64,000 bases of DNA from Mactromeris polynyma (lineage: Eukaryota; Mollusca; Bivalvia; Venerida; Mactridae). Each line of letters starts with the position of its first letter. The first letter of the stretch is position 1. The stretch lies in contig JASFXZ010000001.1 of assembly GCA_032209605.1 (NCBI GenBank), positions 24,928,619 through 24,992,618 of the forward strand, written 5' to 3'. Under the pieces are notes generated by a model. The model saw only the letters and a program-made list of their open reading frames with translations. It was not told the DNA's origin and searched no databases. Positions 34,023-49,306 of the stretch are shown here, in pieces. A program made the translations under genes and the position numbers.

Positions 34023-36487
34023 TTTACAATCATCTCTAAAAACTGCTTTCAAAGAAAATATTCCGAATTACGTATAGTTTATTCACGACACAAAAGCTAA
34101 AAGTATACGCTGGTTAAATGATCCAGTCAGCCATATTCAGTGTTAATACCGCCTTCTATCGTACATACTGGATACAGGCCACACGAGTGTCAGTAGCTAG
34201 ACAGTTTTATAATATCAAATTATGTGTAAATAGGTAAGATTGTTTGCATGGAATATGAAACAAAACTAAAACTTAAGACAGAAATGCGAAAAATAGTAAA
34301 CATTTTTTCCAAAAGATCTTCAATCCGTCATGTTCTAGAAATGCTAGATTTTCAAACCGAAATAAAGAAAAATGGTCAATAATAATGGTAGAACCTTAAA
34401 CTTGTTAAACAAGTGAAAAGTTTGTCACGATTGTAAATAAATTAAATACAAAGATATCAGACCCTTTATGTAACGTTTGTGGATATTTAATTATAAAATG
34501 ACATATCAAATTATTTCAGCACGGACTTAGAGTAAAATCAGTATGCCCAGGCATAAAGTTATGTTATCACTAGCTTGCCATAGGTTATGAGTTATCTTGT
34601 TGTAGTGGGGTATTTTCCAAATAATTTTCCAAGCACAGAGTGAGGTGTATGTAGAAAGATGACACCGACAATTTTCGTAGTCGTGCGCAACGAGACCATA
34701 CCTACGATAAATCCAAAACTGTAAACGGTGTCGGCTGTTGTGTATTGAAAAAAATGACAGATACTGTATACATTGAATGATAGCAGAAAAGTTACCAGGT
34801 CGTGGTGGTGTTTTCTTGGTGTGGAATTTCTGTGCTAGTGTTGTATTTGAAGACTAGATATTGCAAATAGCTGGGGCCATTTTGTGGAGCTCACAATTCC
34901 AGTGCAAATCTTGTAGTTTTACTATAGAATAAAGAGGGCGAAAAAGCACCGGGCCGACACCAAACAAACTCGTGTGAATTAATGCATTGCTTTAAACCCC
35001 ATCTGAACTCCACAGAAACAGTTAATTAGTCCACAAACCACTTTAGCAGGTCACCTTTTCAACATTTTATTGAAACGTTTATGATATTATTTCGTTCGGT
35101 GAACTTTGGAACTATTTTGTTTGCGTAGTAATTAGGCCGATGTGGACGTTTATGACATGTTACCGGCTTTCAGTATTTTTCGTGTTTTGAAAACGGGAAC
35201 CAATTGTTGTATGCCTCTCAAATTGCCACTACTATAGACGGTGCCTGAGCGGTACCGTCCAAAAACGAGCCGTGTCTCATGGTAACCCTGAATGTGTCAC
35301 CGATGTTCGTAACTTATGTTTGAAAAATCCTTACAGAATAAAAATGTTTTTGCTAATTTGTAGATCATCATGTGATCGAATTGACATTACTTGTGCTTTT
35401 AAGTTGATCAAATCATTCCATTTTGGCTGGCAATAAACGCACACCGTCAACAGAATATGATGTATGAATATACAGAAAAGTGAACCAAAGATCGGCTGAT
35501 TATAATCGTATAAACTCTCAATCTTTGGACAATTAATGTCATGCTGCGCATAAAAAGAGATTTCTGATTGCAGTCTGGAGTTTATATACTAATATTTCCT
35601 GGTTTTCTAATTTAAATTAACGTCAGTTATGATTTTACGCCAAGTATCCAATCCTAGTCTATGTATGTATTAAGTGAGGCAAGGTATTTCTGAGTTTAAC
35701 CTGAAGTCAATGTTATGTCGTTTTGTTTCTATTGAATCGTAAAGGTTAATTTGCGTGCACAGAGATGTCAGGTCGTGTTATTGAACTGAAATGTCTGTAA
35801 GCGTCGTAGCACAATGAATGTGCTTTTAAATAGGTTCTGGGCTTCTTTATGTATGAATTCAGCTGGTTTGCCTGCCATTTATTTTGCTGTTTTATTTGCT
35901 AATATAATAATAAAAAGTATGTGCAGCGCACTGGAAATACATGTGTCACGATGTGAACTATTTATTTCATATTAAACATCCGTCATTTGTTCTTTTTTCA
36001 CTGACTTATTTTTTGAAATGTTAAATGCTGGCAAATTACCAATCTTCCATGCTAGACTGGCGCTAGTGTTCAAAATGTGGGTAAACAGATAAAGTAAAGA
36101 AGTACATCGTTTGTTAAACTTAAGCAAGACATTTATAATACCACGCCTCCACACATAGACAAATAACAGCCTACAAAACATTAGGGAATGAGAAGGTGCA
36201 AGGGTAATATGTATGGGAACAGGGAAGCAAGGAATGGCCCAGCATACCGTCAAAATAACTATGGGGAATTTAGGGGGACAACAAGGGGAAAAGGGTTGGA
36301 TTGATGGAATACACCATGGAAATAGCCAAGAAAGTTAGTAATCATAGGCAGAAAGAAGGGGTGGGGAGAAAAAGAACATGAATATATCAAATAAAGGAAA
36401 TACACATTAGGATACTGTCCTACAAGTTGGTTCAAGGTTTCAAACGTTGGTAGCCAGATTTGAGAAGTATTTAATTTGATAAACTTA
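34023..36487. other. Intronic sequence, nothing recognised
   Basis: About 2.5 kb of AT-rich intron. The open frames at 35972-36253 and 36259-36519 (minus) have no family features. Confidence 0.5.
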
Positions 36488-36887
36488 TGCAAGTGTATTG
36501 TAAAAAATGTTAATAGCAATTGTATTGTAAAAATGTGAATAGAAATTACATTGTTAAAATGTTAATAACAATTGTATTGATAAAAATGTTAATAGCAATT
36601 GTATTGTAAAAATGTTAATAGCAATTTTATTGTAAAAATGTTAATAGCAATTGTATTGTAAAAATGTTAATAGCAGTTGTATTGTAAAAATGTTAATAGC
36701 AATTGTACTGTAGAAAGTGTTAATAGCAATTGTATTGTAAAAAATGTCAATAGCAGTTGTATTGTAAAAATGTTAATAGCAATTGTACTGTAAAAATGTT
36801 AATAGCAGTTGTATTGTAAAAATGTTAATAGCAATTGTACTGTAAAAATGTTAATAGCAGTTGTACTGTAAAAATGTCAATAGTCAG
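36488..36887. repeat. 26-bp AT-rich tandem array (about 15 copies)
   Basis: The unit is GTATTGTAAAAATGTTAATA plus GCAATT (26 bp), with variants GTACTG, GCAGTT and an extra A in some copies. Located within the receptor intron. Confidence 0.92.
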
Positions 36888-39146
36888 ATTAGGATGTGTG
36901 GCCAATGGAAAATAGCTACCTACTTGTGCTGATCTAGCTATGTACCGGTATTATGGGAATTTCATGGCACATACAGTGTCAAAATTGAGTCAGATATATT
37001 CGTACTACTTTTCAAGAAAATATTTGAACTTTTAACTGATAAGCAATGAAGTGAAGCGCATCTCTAGATCAAATACATTGATTTCAAGGCCGCTTGCAAA
37101 GTTCATTTCACGGTTGAAAAAAATTGAATCACTCGAATCTAGATAAAAGCTGAAAAATGAGATAGATAAGTAACAGTCTGACGAGATTCTTACCACGGAA
37201 CCCTAGGATCGAAAAGTCTGGCGATAATCTTTCTTTAATGTGAACAGATACGTGAAAGGGGAGGTTGTCTGATTGATATCGAGAATAAATCCCTCGACTG
37301 GCTACTTATGAATAGTTATGTTTCATTTCCCACAAGGAAACCCCTTGAAGTCTTCATATAATGCATTGTACCAAATGCGTACGACAGCCTCACATGTCTG
37401 GTATAATATCATGCGTTTTGTAAGAAAAGTGGAAAATTTACATTAAACAAAGAGAGAAATAATTCAGTTTAAGTCTGATAGGCTGACTCTGTATGGAACG
37501 CCGGCACTTTCTTTTGTAGTCATTTAAATTTATTATTATGTTTGTTTTATTACTTAAAGATGTACCTTCATAACATAATAAATGTCAAAATATAAGGTCA
37601 AAGGCACGGACATAAATAATTGTGATTGTGCAATATGTTAAGAATTTGGCACATCACGTATGTAATAAGAAGGAACGGATAACAGATTTTCATAACCAAA
37701 AAATACAGTGCCGGCGTCCCATTGGATAACGTCGTACAATGTTCATGTGGAACATGTTTCTGCAAACGCTTGATACCAGTGATAAAACTGATATCCTCAT
37801 TTCAATTAATAATCCATTTATGTCTTTATATACAAGGCGAAGCAACATGTGTATATTTCCTTGCATAGCGTAATCACTTAAAAATTAAATATACTAACAG
37901 TTCCAATCTCATTCAGGCGAATGTCAGCCAATTTACGCATACGTGTATCAACAATATCTAAATACAATATATGTTTATTTTTATTCGTACATACATACAA
38001 CATTATGTTCAAAGAAACAGTTTGGCACATTAAAACATTTCCGTGGATAACCTCGAAACAAGCCTATCTATATATATTTGAAGCAGCAGATAGTTTTTTT
38101 GTCCGTTTTCATCCCTAAATTAATTGTACAAAACGTACTTCTGGTGAATGATGTTCTGATCATACGCGTCTAAGGTACATAGTTTTACGTACTTGGAAAT
38201 AATCAAACTTTTTCTCCGATTTATGTGCAGGTCCTTGAGAAAATTACGATCTGTAAGATTAATTCTTCAAGGCAAAATTTGGATTTGTCTGCCCAGAATC
38301 AAGTGTGCCTGGCCAAATGTATTATCTGGTGGATGGTCACTTCATATGTACACATAACTCGGACAAGCTCCCGTCCATAAACGATGTCCATAGCTAGTCG
38401 GCAATTATTTGCGGTATACTCTAATAAGGAATAAATGAAATTTGTCCATTTCTAGGTCATATTACCCCGGCAAAGATCTCATTGATGAACATTTCTTGAG
38501 AGCAATTTGGACATAAACATCACTATTGTCGACATTATCTCAATAAATCAGTGTTAAGTGAAATACAATCCGAATTCTGTACAATACATGAATATCATGG
38601 GATGAGCCAAGAATAGGAAAACTATAGAAGTTTGTGTCAGATAAATAAAACAAACACACACAATGTATGTGACTGGCAAGTCCTTCCAGACTGTTTTATC
38701 AGAGATTATATTTGTTTTGGCCATAGTTTGGCCTTGAATATGGCTCTTTTCCATGATTTAGTAAATTGAAGCATTTTACCAAAACAAATACATTTACTTC
38801 CCTTCTGATATTCGCAAGAGACATAGCAGCGTTTCTCTATTCCGTTTGTATGATAAATATCATATGCTAAATTGAAGATGAAATTGACTGCCGTTTGCCA
38901 GAACTTGATGATGCATTCCTGTTTATGATGATTTACGGATTTGCAGCTCGAAGTGTTCAAAAATCGTTTGTGAGGCTTATATCTTCTCGTGATATGCGAT
39001 TTCAATAATTTCCTTATTCGGATACTAAGTATTTGATTTACTTTCGAATAGTGTGTTTGCCATATAATCTATGCTGCGTATTTCAGACGTACTCGTATAT
39101 TTTGTTGTTTACGAAGAAACTATAACATAATATATATATATAATTT
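36888..39146. other. Intronic sequence, nothing recognised
   Basis: AT-rich sequence. Small open frames (37921-38118, 38554-38754, 38706-39005) show no recognisable protein features. Confidence 0.5.
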
Positions 39147-39323
39147 CAGTCGCACCTTTCATTCGAATTCTTCGGAACCAAACTTTTATTTCGAATTATA
39201 CATAGTTTCGAATAGCCCATTTCAATTCGACGTGCCTAAGAAGATATATTTGGACCTGATTTTAATTTTGGATGAAACCAAGTTTTCGGATTAGAAGGAG
39301 GTCGAATATACGAGGTCTGACTG
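39147..39323. mobile_element. MITE with CAGT ends (intronic copy)
   Basis: 177 bp. The left end is CAGTCGCACCTTTCATTCGA and the right end, read inverted, is CAGTCAGACCTCGTATATTC. It is followed by TA at 39324-39325; the left flank is TT, so the duplication is imperfect. It resembles 55978-56156 and 58306-58481 in size and ends. The CAGT..ACCTC type of end is common in mariner/pogo-type MITEs. Confidence 0.65.
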
Positions 39324-39325
39324 TA

Positions 39326-42300
39326 TGTGACTTTCGCTTAACTGATGTTTACATTTTTGTATAGTCATGTGACCCAGGCTGCTCGACATATTGCAATTTT
39401 ATCAATGTAATCTTGGAAATGTCAGTATATAAGTATATTCTTATATAATTATACAGCGGTGTAAACCAAGATTTCTGTGGCGACCTAAGGAATCGGTTTG
39501 ATCAAACGGGTTAAAGGACACTACTGATAATTACAGCGATGTGTACAGGCGCCCTAGATGTAAAACCCGTTGAGAGCGACACCAATGTTTTCGTTTCACA
39601 ATCTGACTTTGTCTTCTTGTCATCGAGTTAAAAACCCGGAATTGTTTACAAGACGCTGAATAGGGTAGTGTCCGCATACTAGTAGTGTCGGCATACTGTG
39701 CAGGTCTGTCAAACAGATACCCAGGTATTTGCTTGATCACGAGTTTAGCCGAAAAAGATATACGTTTCCATAAACCCTTTCTTTATTTATTTGATGAGGT
39801 TTTACGTAGGGTTTCAACATTTTTTCAGTCATATTCAGCGGTCAATTGACCTAACCAGTTTTTCCTGGAAGTAATTATCAACCAGTACTGCCAATATTTT
39901 ATTGTCTGCTAAAAAATAAAATTTACCTCCAACTGCTAAAGCCTGTCCACATAAAGGTCACGACCTCCCTCTCAGCGAGTTACAGAGCAGATTAGTTTGC
40001 ATTTGTAAATAGTTTATCTGTGTTATAACATACACAATGTCACTATCAGATTCCTATTTAATTTATAAAATGAAAATATACATATAATTGAAATAAATAT
40101 TTTAAATACGGTTGAATATTTAGCTACAATATTATATACCAAACACTTCCATAAAGATTCAAAAATATAAGATTGCTTCTGTATAAACACACACGTGGTT
40201 CTGTTTACTAGAGATTTTGTTTCAGTATTATCATCCATCTGTCAGATAAGCCCAGCCTACTCTCTATATATGCTTAATGGCTTTACTACCGCTGTATCGG
40301 ACAGGTAGAACACTTGTTTCCGATAAAAAATAGTCCTCCCTCAATTCATCGATTTCTATTTTTACGTTAACGAAAGCTGCTCTTACCAAAGAAATTTTAA
40401 CCACACACACTTAAACAATAATTCAACAATAATTCTTGAACCAGATATTTCACTTTAAAATAAAATTCTCACGATGGATTCGGAACGAAGATCTATTTTA
40501 CCATACGAACAATTTGCAAATTTATCAAAGACGAAGGAAAGTAGAACGGCGGTTAGTGATGTCACGATCAATTCGACATGTTGATTGGTCGTATTGGTCG
40601 TATGCAAATCATGCGTAGTGATACAAAGAGTGGTATCAAATGTGTCTAACTCTGCCACGGCTGTTTCCAAAATAACGGTTACTAAAGATATGGGGCTAAC
40701 GCCCCAGTCTAAAAAGGAAAAATGTCCTTACATATAAATATTGTTGAAGTAATGTTTTTAAACACATAAAACGTTATTTTAGAACTTTGAAACACTTATT
40801 TCATGTGATCATTTCTGCAAAATTACTTTCGATTCTGTCAATCTGTTTCAGAGATATGTATTGCCATGGAATTAAAGGTTGTTGTAATATTACAGAATAA
40901 AATGACATTTCTTTGCTCATCCCACAGGGTCACTTCTATAAAGTTACGTCCAAATTGACCTAGCTGTTGATGGTTCAGTTGATAAATCGTTTTTCTTAAA
41001 ATGTAGACGGCCTTACGGACAGACTGGCTGACGCGGAAGTCCATCACAATGGAGATTAGAACAAAGTAAAATATAAAAGAGGACGTATTCGAAAATGTCC
41101 TATACGCTAATCGGTTCTATGGTAGTTGTATTGTGTATTGTGGGTTAGACAACCGTCCACAAATTGTCAGTAAACCTACTATCACATTTGTGTGTGTGCT
41201 GTTGGGGGTGTACGGTTGACCAGTTGGTTAATATTTGTTTTGTTATTACAACAGTATCTTCAAATAATCAGAACGTCTTGATATTTAGTTGCTTGATACC
41301 TCGAGGCTCGACTGTTATCTATTATCAGATAAATCTGTATGTGACTGAAAGTGTTTGTGAGACAGGCGCCAGCCTTGCCGCTTAGTTCTCACCTACGAAT
41401 AAGTTCAGCACTGCTCCAAATCACGTTACAAGTGGCAAGTTTTGTCGAAACCGAACAATCGCATGCTTACGCATTTCTACTCAATATATCGTACTTTTAA
41501 ACTGTTCTTCGTATTTAAAAAAGTTGAATGGTAATAACTATATTTTTTATACAGAAAAAATATCGTTGTTGGTATAATTACGCCATACAGTCGCAGAACT
41601 ACTTAACCAAATAACATATACATACATGTATGTGTTTTAGTTATGCACATTCAACATGTCCGACCTAATTTACATCCAAGAAAAGTAATCCAATGTGTTT
41701 CCGGCAACTATAGTAAACATATACAATGATGTCTAAGATACAATAACGCCAGAACTTTTCAAATTTAACTTTTACTTTTCAACACAAATAACAGGCAACA
41801 ACATATACACACTTTTTTCAGTGATCAAATGGTTTAACTGCTCAAGATACCGAGGTGGAACCAGATTGTGTCTACCACCTTTGCAAACGGTCAACCGTTT
41901 TCCGGAAGCGCAATGCATGTCGCATTTAGGAATTTCAATGCTTTGATATTCTGTGTCATCGAAGCTCATGGACCTAAAGTCGTTCACTCAATATTGATTT
42001 ACTCGTGTCGTTCATAACTTCTCTCCTCGACTTTAGAGACCTACCATATTTTCATGAATTTGACATTATACAAAGATCCCAATCAAACTCTGTTTTCCTA
42101 CCACTAATACAGTAGATTAAGTATGAAATCACTGGACGACCGCAGGCGATGGTAATCAGTCGCAGAAATCAGTGTTCTCAGACGCTTGTCGCTCAATTTC
42201 GGTCTTAAGGTCAGAACATTTGTCATTTTGTCACCTAAATGTATCTAATTTATATTTGATGCTTCTAATAATCTGATTGATTGTTCTTTTACCAAAATTT

Positions 42301-44529
42301 CTCAGAAAAAAGTAAAGTCCGTGTGCGGCAGATCATTTTGGCTTTACAGATGCGTAGATCGATGACCGTTTTATCAGCTGAATATTTGTACATACACTGT
42401 ACCGGTCTGTTTTCATCTGGATCGTATTTGTCAGCTGATAGTATACACGTGTACATGTTTTTGATGGAAATGAACGAAGATGAGAAGATGAGAATACATA
42501 CCGGTATTAAACTCTAAAAGCTCGCTTTATCATTGGTTACACTGGATTCATACATTTCATTTGATATTATCACATAACTGTATGGTAATCTTGGGTGCGC
42601 ATTATTTAATTCTTAAATGTTGTTGATCGAATGCTTACATTCTACGGTGCGATTTACGATGTCTAGAAAAAAGCTTCTTGCTTTAATTGCATGATATGTC
42701 AGTATTTGATAGTTTTGCTTACGACGATTATCCGACACTGTATTTTTCTGCTACACATAGACTTGCACTTTATTCCATTTAGGTTTCTATTTGTTTATTT
42801 ATTTAGTTACCGAATGGAAAGAAAGTGAAAACCCTCTTTCATAATAAGTTAATACTTCGTCCGTATTTGTGATGTTTTAAACACGTGTATATACGATGTC
42901 CCTATTACGGATGAATGAAAGAAGTACTACATAATATACTTAAATTAATTAAAACTCATCGACCTTGGGTGCTTGTAAGATGAGAAATATATTACAACTA
43001 CCGCTCTTAAGATAAAGGCCACTGTCAAATGTGTATCCAAGTGTTTTAAGATTTTTCGGCGTAGCTGTATAATATTGATGTTGACCTAAATTTTAGACCA
43101 ATCAAATATTTTGTATGAGGCGCGTCGTTAAAATATGCAACACATTAGACGATCTGATTGGTTAGGGCGGGCGGCGTCTACATGTTGTCCGCTCTCTAAG
43201 TCAAACAGTTTTCATCTGATCTTCACCTAACTTGTTGAAAATGTTTGTGGGCATAATGTTGTCTATGTTCTTGTTACGAATTGAGGTTTAGTAATTGCAG
43301 TATAGATACGCCCCCTGGATGTTGTGTGCGTTCAATGTGCAAATATTTATTAGCATACCTGAAATAAAATTAAAAAGATTATGCTTATCTTACTAAGGAA
43401 AAAATCAAGTGTACAAACTAAATGTCATTTGCCTCCAATGAGTTGAAGCTTAGTTTTGGCAAAGATACGAAACAGTATTTACGATGAAAGTGTTTAAGTT
43501 TGAAAAATGTATTACCGTGTTTGGTTCATTCAATTATTTGGAACTATTAGAAATATTGACCACAAACAATGTATACTTTTGAACTGTTGGATAAGACCAT
43601 CACATATCAAGGACCTACATATGTATATACCAAGGTTTCTATTCTGTTAATGATAAATTGCTGTATTGCAGGTCTTTATTCAGCTTGGCATGTTACATGA
43701 CTGCTACATTAATATCCTTGTTTCACGTACACATCGAGGACAGAAATTCCGCGAGAATTTCTACTTTCATACAAACAGGGATTATATAGAGTGGTAGGAT
43801 ATCGATATGTTTCAGACACAAAACATTCCCGATATTTGTCACTGAACAATTCTGTATCACTTTAGCCAATTATCTGTGGACCTTGGACGCCCACCCTTTG
43901 TGTCGCGACCTTCAGATTTTCACTGCTATATGAGTTACCTTCCAATGTCTCTAAATAATGTTAACTTGGAGGCAAATGCCACTTTTTTCTTAAATATTCG
44001 ATAATCTTATCTATTAGTGCTAATTGCTGATAAAGGTCGTTAACGCAACAATATATTCAACAGATAATTTGTTAATAGTTCGACAACTATTACAATAAAT
44101 GTCTAGAGTTAACACTCCTTCATTGTCGCGTAGGCAACTCTTGTTATATAATCCCTTTTACACTGTTTCACTGAATTCCTTATGTGAGTGTGCGTATTCC
44201 ACGTTCGGAACTTCATAAATCGTAAGTTTTCGTTAAAACTATTAGTAGTGAGATAAATAGTAATGTTTGAACGAATAAAATATGACATATAAGTAATCGT
44301 ATTACATTGTCCCATGTACGTGACGCGACGCATTACAGTTAATATACAAGTATAATGCCGGTCGATCAATCCAGTGTTGTCGAGGGGGTTAACACTAGAA
44401 TTGGCTGCACTCACATGTACGGCATCAGTACTAAGCAGTAAGTGAGATTGAGAGTGATTTAAGTCAGCCAGACTGCATGTTTGTCTCAATGGAACATGAA
44501 TACTTTGGTAAGATGTAACATTCTTGCTA
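39326..44529. other. Intronic sequence with a repeat fragment
   Basis: Mostly unique AT-rich DNA. At 43185-43260 there is a single diverged copy of part of the 161-bp unit of the element at 11142 (TTGTCCGCTCTCTAAGTCAA and GAAAATGTTTGTGGGCATAA). Open frames such as 44109-44558 (minus) are not recognisable. Confidence 0.5.
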
Positions 44530-44658
44530 ATCCAATATAGCACAGTCGTAATGTACATATGTTGTATGTAGAATCCAATATAGCACAGTCGTAATGTACA
44601 TATGTTCTATGTAGAATCCAATATAGCACAGTCGTAATGTACATATGTTGTATGTAGA
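44530..44658. repeat. 43-bp tandem triplication
   Basis: Three near-identical copies of a 43-bp unit containing TCCAATATAGCACAGTCGTA and ATGTACATATGTTGTATGTA, starting at 44531, 44574 and 44617. The only change seen is TTGTATG to TTCTATG in copy 2. Confidence 0.95.
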
Positions 44659-47600
44659 CATCTTTCTTCTTGATGGACTGATTGTCTAGTCAATATTTAT
44701 ATTATTCATTAATGAATTCAAGACAATTTATTTTAGCCAACTGTTGAAAGAAAAACATGATGTTTACTTATTCATGTATAAGGTCTTACAGCAGACTGTG
44801 GGATGTACACGATTATGTTTCTTCCATCTTTGTCCGTCACATATTTACATTTTGTTTAAATCATCCTTCAACACTTTGAGAATTACGTCAACGAAAAATC
44901 TATATTAAATTTATACAATTGCATGTAGGCCTACTTTAACTTACGTCACTCCAATTCCATAATTGTCGACAGTAAGTATTGTTTAAGTAACGTGCTTTGT
45001 TATGATTTTACTTTCACTAATATATATCGGGGATCGTTTTTGCTGGAAACAACCAAGTAGAAATTGATGTCGAATTGGTATGCAGTTTATCAAATGTAAA
45101 TTAGTCGAAGCTTATCGTCTACCAGTAGATATATACATCTATACTTGCATATTCAAACAGAAATTGGCGACTGGAAAAGAAATGTTTTCTCATAAAGACG
45201 TATTATGAACAAACAAAATATCGACAGTGTGTTAAATTTTTATCATAACGTCTAGATTGAGTGCAACATTTTTTAAGATATGGTTTTAGAGCGACTAAAC
45301 ATTGCAAAATTAAGGCAGTCATAAAACGCCTAAACAATGTCAATGTCTGGAAAGGGAGTTTACTGAAGTCTCAAAGTCTGTATGAATCTACCGCCGTATC
45401 AAATATTAAACAATGCTTTATCGCACTAAAAATCCAAAACGACGAAATTCTCTGACAAAAATATGAACCAAACTCAACTTTAACAGCTCCATCTGTTGCC
45501 AAGTAAACACGCACTGAATCTAAAATGTTACAGATAATATATTTGACAATTCTGATAGCGATGTCAAAGTGTTGAACCAGAATATTACGGTACACACAGT
45601 TTTCCTAGTGAAATCCTTTAACATATTTTTTTTCCTGAAAAAACTATATAACCTTAAATTTACTCTCCAACCCTTTAAAGTTCTTCATTTCGTTTGAGAG
45701 AAATGAATATTACATTTATATTGTACTAATCATGCGTGAAAACTGCACCCTTGTGATACTACTTGCATATAACATATTGAGTATTTCAGAAAGCTGTTTT
45801 GTTCACGAGACCATTGCTGGTCTGGTGAAGATATAGGATTCTGAGGCTTGATCATAAAACCGGGTAGATAGACCTTGGACCGGAATATCCGATCCATGGT
45901 GTAAATTGGGTAATTCTGTCAGATAGTGCATCTTTCATTGTATATCCATCAAAATCGATGGTCCAACTTAGCTATTATTTGCTCTCTTTTTTGACAGAAA
46001 TCACCCTAAAACATTTATTTTACTAAATTGGAACTTTTATAAAAGCATTTATTTTCATTAGGGCCTGCTAAGAGGCCTGTGTATATACGTATATACACGT
46101 ATTTGTACAAATACAATTATTTATTCCTGAGAAATTCAAATCATCGCTACTTTTTTCATATAGCAAATGCATTTGTAATTGGAGGCGCGGTAACTTAACG
46201 TATGAATAAGCACTGTCCTCACTGGTTGCTGTTTAATTGAAGCAAATTTGTTATTTTATGTTGCAGACCATTAAAGACTTAAGCACTTGCTAAATATAAA
46301 TCCATTGAATTTCCGTCTAGACATGAGCACCATATATAGGCTTGACCCTGGTCATGGTTGAAATCTAAGTCTTCACTGTGTGATATGGCAAATGAATCAC
46401 TTGTCTGGTCAGATTTCAAACCAATAATAGTTTGTTGATGCTCTGAAATAAACAAAATTCAATTCTGAATCAATGTCATTTTACCGCTTTGTGTGGCATT
46501 AAAGGTCTGAATGCATGCAGCAAAATTTGAATAATGATAGTGTTTGATACGATTTGAAAGAATGTTTCGCCGAAACAACACAGGGACAAGAGCCTCTCAT
46601 TCTTCCCAAATCTTTGTTTCTAGAAACCTTATTTCGTCAATTTAATGTCAAATTTAATAATGTTTAAGCACAAAAAATAAAGAAAATCGCTTTAAATAAG
46701 TGCAAAATATAAAAAGTGGTTTATGTAAAAAAAACTGACCTACATACGTCAAGATACTCGAGAACATCAAGTCTGTAAAAACAGCGGATGTATCGGTTAT
46801 AAATTTATCAAACGAATGAAATTCTTGCATTTCATGTATAGAACTGACGCATTTAGGGCAAAGTCTTGGAAAAGTTGAACTATCTTGCTTTCTCAGAGAA
46901 CGATAGGTTTTTGAAGAAGCAGTAAATAAGAAAATAAATTGGACTTTAAAATGTTATTGTGATCGACCGTTTGAGAATATTCTGCAACAGCAAAACTGGC
47001 AAAAAGTGGATTTATTTTTGCCAGCGCTGCAGAGGTATTATGGGGAATATATCCTTAGGAATTGTTTTCAGAATTACTGCGCAATCTTGCCTTTCTGTAT
47101 GTAATTAGAAGTAAAGCTAACGGTCGATATGAGATTTTCTCGTTTCTATCACAATATGATTGGCACGTTCATTTTCAATTTTCTCTCGCCTTCTCCAAAC
47201 TTCGTACTTATTACATGGTCACGACATATGTTGGCTGATTTATGCCCACAATTTGTGGATTCTGAAATTTGAGTGCACGAGTTGTAAATTATTTCGTCCC
47301 CATATCTTTCGTAACTAAACGCTGTCGGTCCTTGCATTTTAACTAGAAATGTGAGGTTTCCGACGGTCCTGAATAAAACACACCCAACACACGAAAGTTC
47401 ACACAAGCTTAGTTCCATTTATGATTCTTGTAATGCAATTTAAGTAATGAGTATCATAATTATGAATTATTGATTAACTTGTCTTCCCGAAGAAATTGTA
47501 AAATTTGTAATAAAATATTTTTCATAAAATATAATCGGTCCACGCTGCGTGTTCTTCTCCTGTTATGTGTCTGTGCCTGTCTATGCATTTTTCACTTTCG

Positions 47601-49110
47601 TACAAGGTTACAAACAAAGTTATCAGATAGCTGGATGACGTGAATGATGATCGAAGTATTGCCAAAATAAGATGACATTGCGATGAACAGCATGCACGCT
47701 GATAAAATTCCCCGTGTCCGTCGATTTATGGCGATGATATAGGTCTCATGCAGAAAGTTGCGAAACATGTAAATGGTCCACCGCATTATTCGAAACAATT
47801 GCAGCATTTAAATTTTACAAATGTTGGAAGGTTTGCTAATCTTCATGTTTATATACTTGGTGTACTGTTTACCCTCGTGGCTGTCCATAATTGCTCAGTT
47901 TGTGTCTTGATGCATATTGAAGACGAAAATAATTTGATAGCTTCGTCAATATCAGATTTTGTTTCGAATCGACTCTGTTTTCTGTTTTCTATTCAAACAT
48001 TACGTTCGTTTCAATCACTAACAATAAATCATAATGGATACTTAATTAAACATATATCAAATAGAAACAGTTAGGCCATCTTTTGTAGAAGACAAATATT
48101 AAATTGTCAAACTAACTTTTGATCGTCGTATATATGTTTTTAATTTTGCCTCACGGGCTCATATTAGCTTGATTTATGTTTTATTTCATTGGTCATAATT
48201 CCTGATTTGAAATTTTGAATTCGCTTTATTCTGCCAACTTTCTCTGTCTGATTGTATGATATCAGTCTTACATATTGTATATGATTCAGATAGTCTATCA
48301 TGTTGTTTGGGAAGTTGATGATGTTTTATGTTGAACTACTCTGCAATTTTCTCCTAGCTAAGCAGGATAAATTTGACGATGTCCTTTGTTGAAAGAGATA
48401 TTTACAAACCATAGCCATGGAATGAAGAATAATGTAAATATGTTTATGTTTTAACAACGGGAAGATAAGTCAGTGCTCGAATTCTAGAACTGTAATTTTA
48501 TTTTGAAAAGAAAATTGAATATATATATGAGTTGAAAACGCGTTCATAAATTGTACCATTATGTCTCAAACGTTGTTAAGCAAGCCTCGGAATATCTGAA
48601 TATAATGCAGTCGCTTAGTTATGTTCTGATTGAATGTTTGCCATTTGGCATTTCATAACTTTCCGTATTTAAATAAAATATTGAAATTGCTCCAATTGTG
48701 TGCAGACTATCAAACAATTACTTATTTTGAATTTGAACATAATTTGGAGTAGTTCCCTAATATTTCGAGCATAGTTGGCATTTGTTGGTGTTTCCATTCC
48801 AATGTTATTACCACAGTCCATGTATTGTTGTTAACGGTTTTATAATTATTGTTACTTCCTTTGTTGTTTACTGTAATACAGTTTTGATTGCCAACACACC
48901 TACACAGACTTAGAAATAAAATGACCTTCGTGCACTGGAACAATTCGGTTCGTATTTGATTGAGTATATAATTTTCTGTCTTCAATATTTCATCAGACAG
49001 ACATAATATCAATGGTAAAATTCGATTAAAAGTAAATCAAATTATGGACAATACAAATGTATCGAATTCGTATACGGAACTTATTAGTTTAATTTAAACT
49101 TATTTATTTT
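44659..49110. other. Intronic sequence, nothing recognised
   Basis: About 4.5 kb of AT-rich sequence. Open frames around 47149-47418 and 47592-48074 have no recognisable features. Confidence 0.5.
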
Positions 49111-49306
49111 ACATTGATTGTGAAACAATTTTTATTGCAATGAACTTATACAAATCCCTGTCGATGACTAGTTTCTGGGTTTCCAGACAAGTACTCGCGC
49201 CAAACTTATTAAGAATCGGAATCAAAGTCCGCTTTGCATGGGACTCGAACTCACGAACTTCGGTTAAGGAGTCAGGCGCATCACCCCTGGACATCTGCTC
49301 ATCGCT
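49111..49306 (-). mobile_element. tRNA-derived SINE, family 2 (old reverse copy)
   Basis: Read on the minus strand, GATGCGCCTGACTCCTTAAC and a perfect B box AGTTCGAGTCC match the head of the SINE at 20799-21004. The body TTTGGCGCGAGTACTTGTCT corresponds to TTTGGCCCGAGAACTTATTA, and the tail TTTCACAATCAATG to CTCACAATTGATG. The divergence suggests an old insertion within the receptor intron. Confidence 0.7.

Noticed and set aside
44109..44558. 149-codon minus-strand frame
   Set aside because: Composition typical of random translation, inside the receptor intron, overlapping the 43-bp triplication; no recognisable motif.
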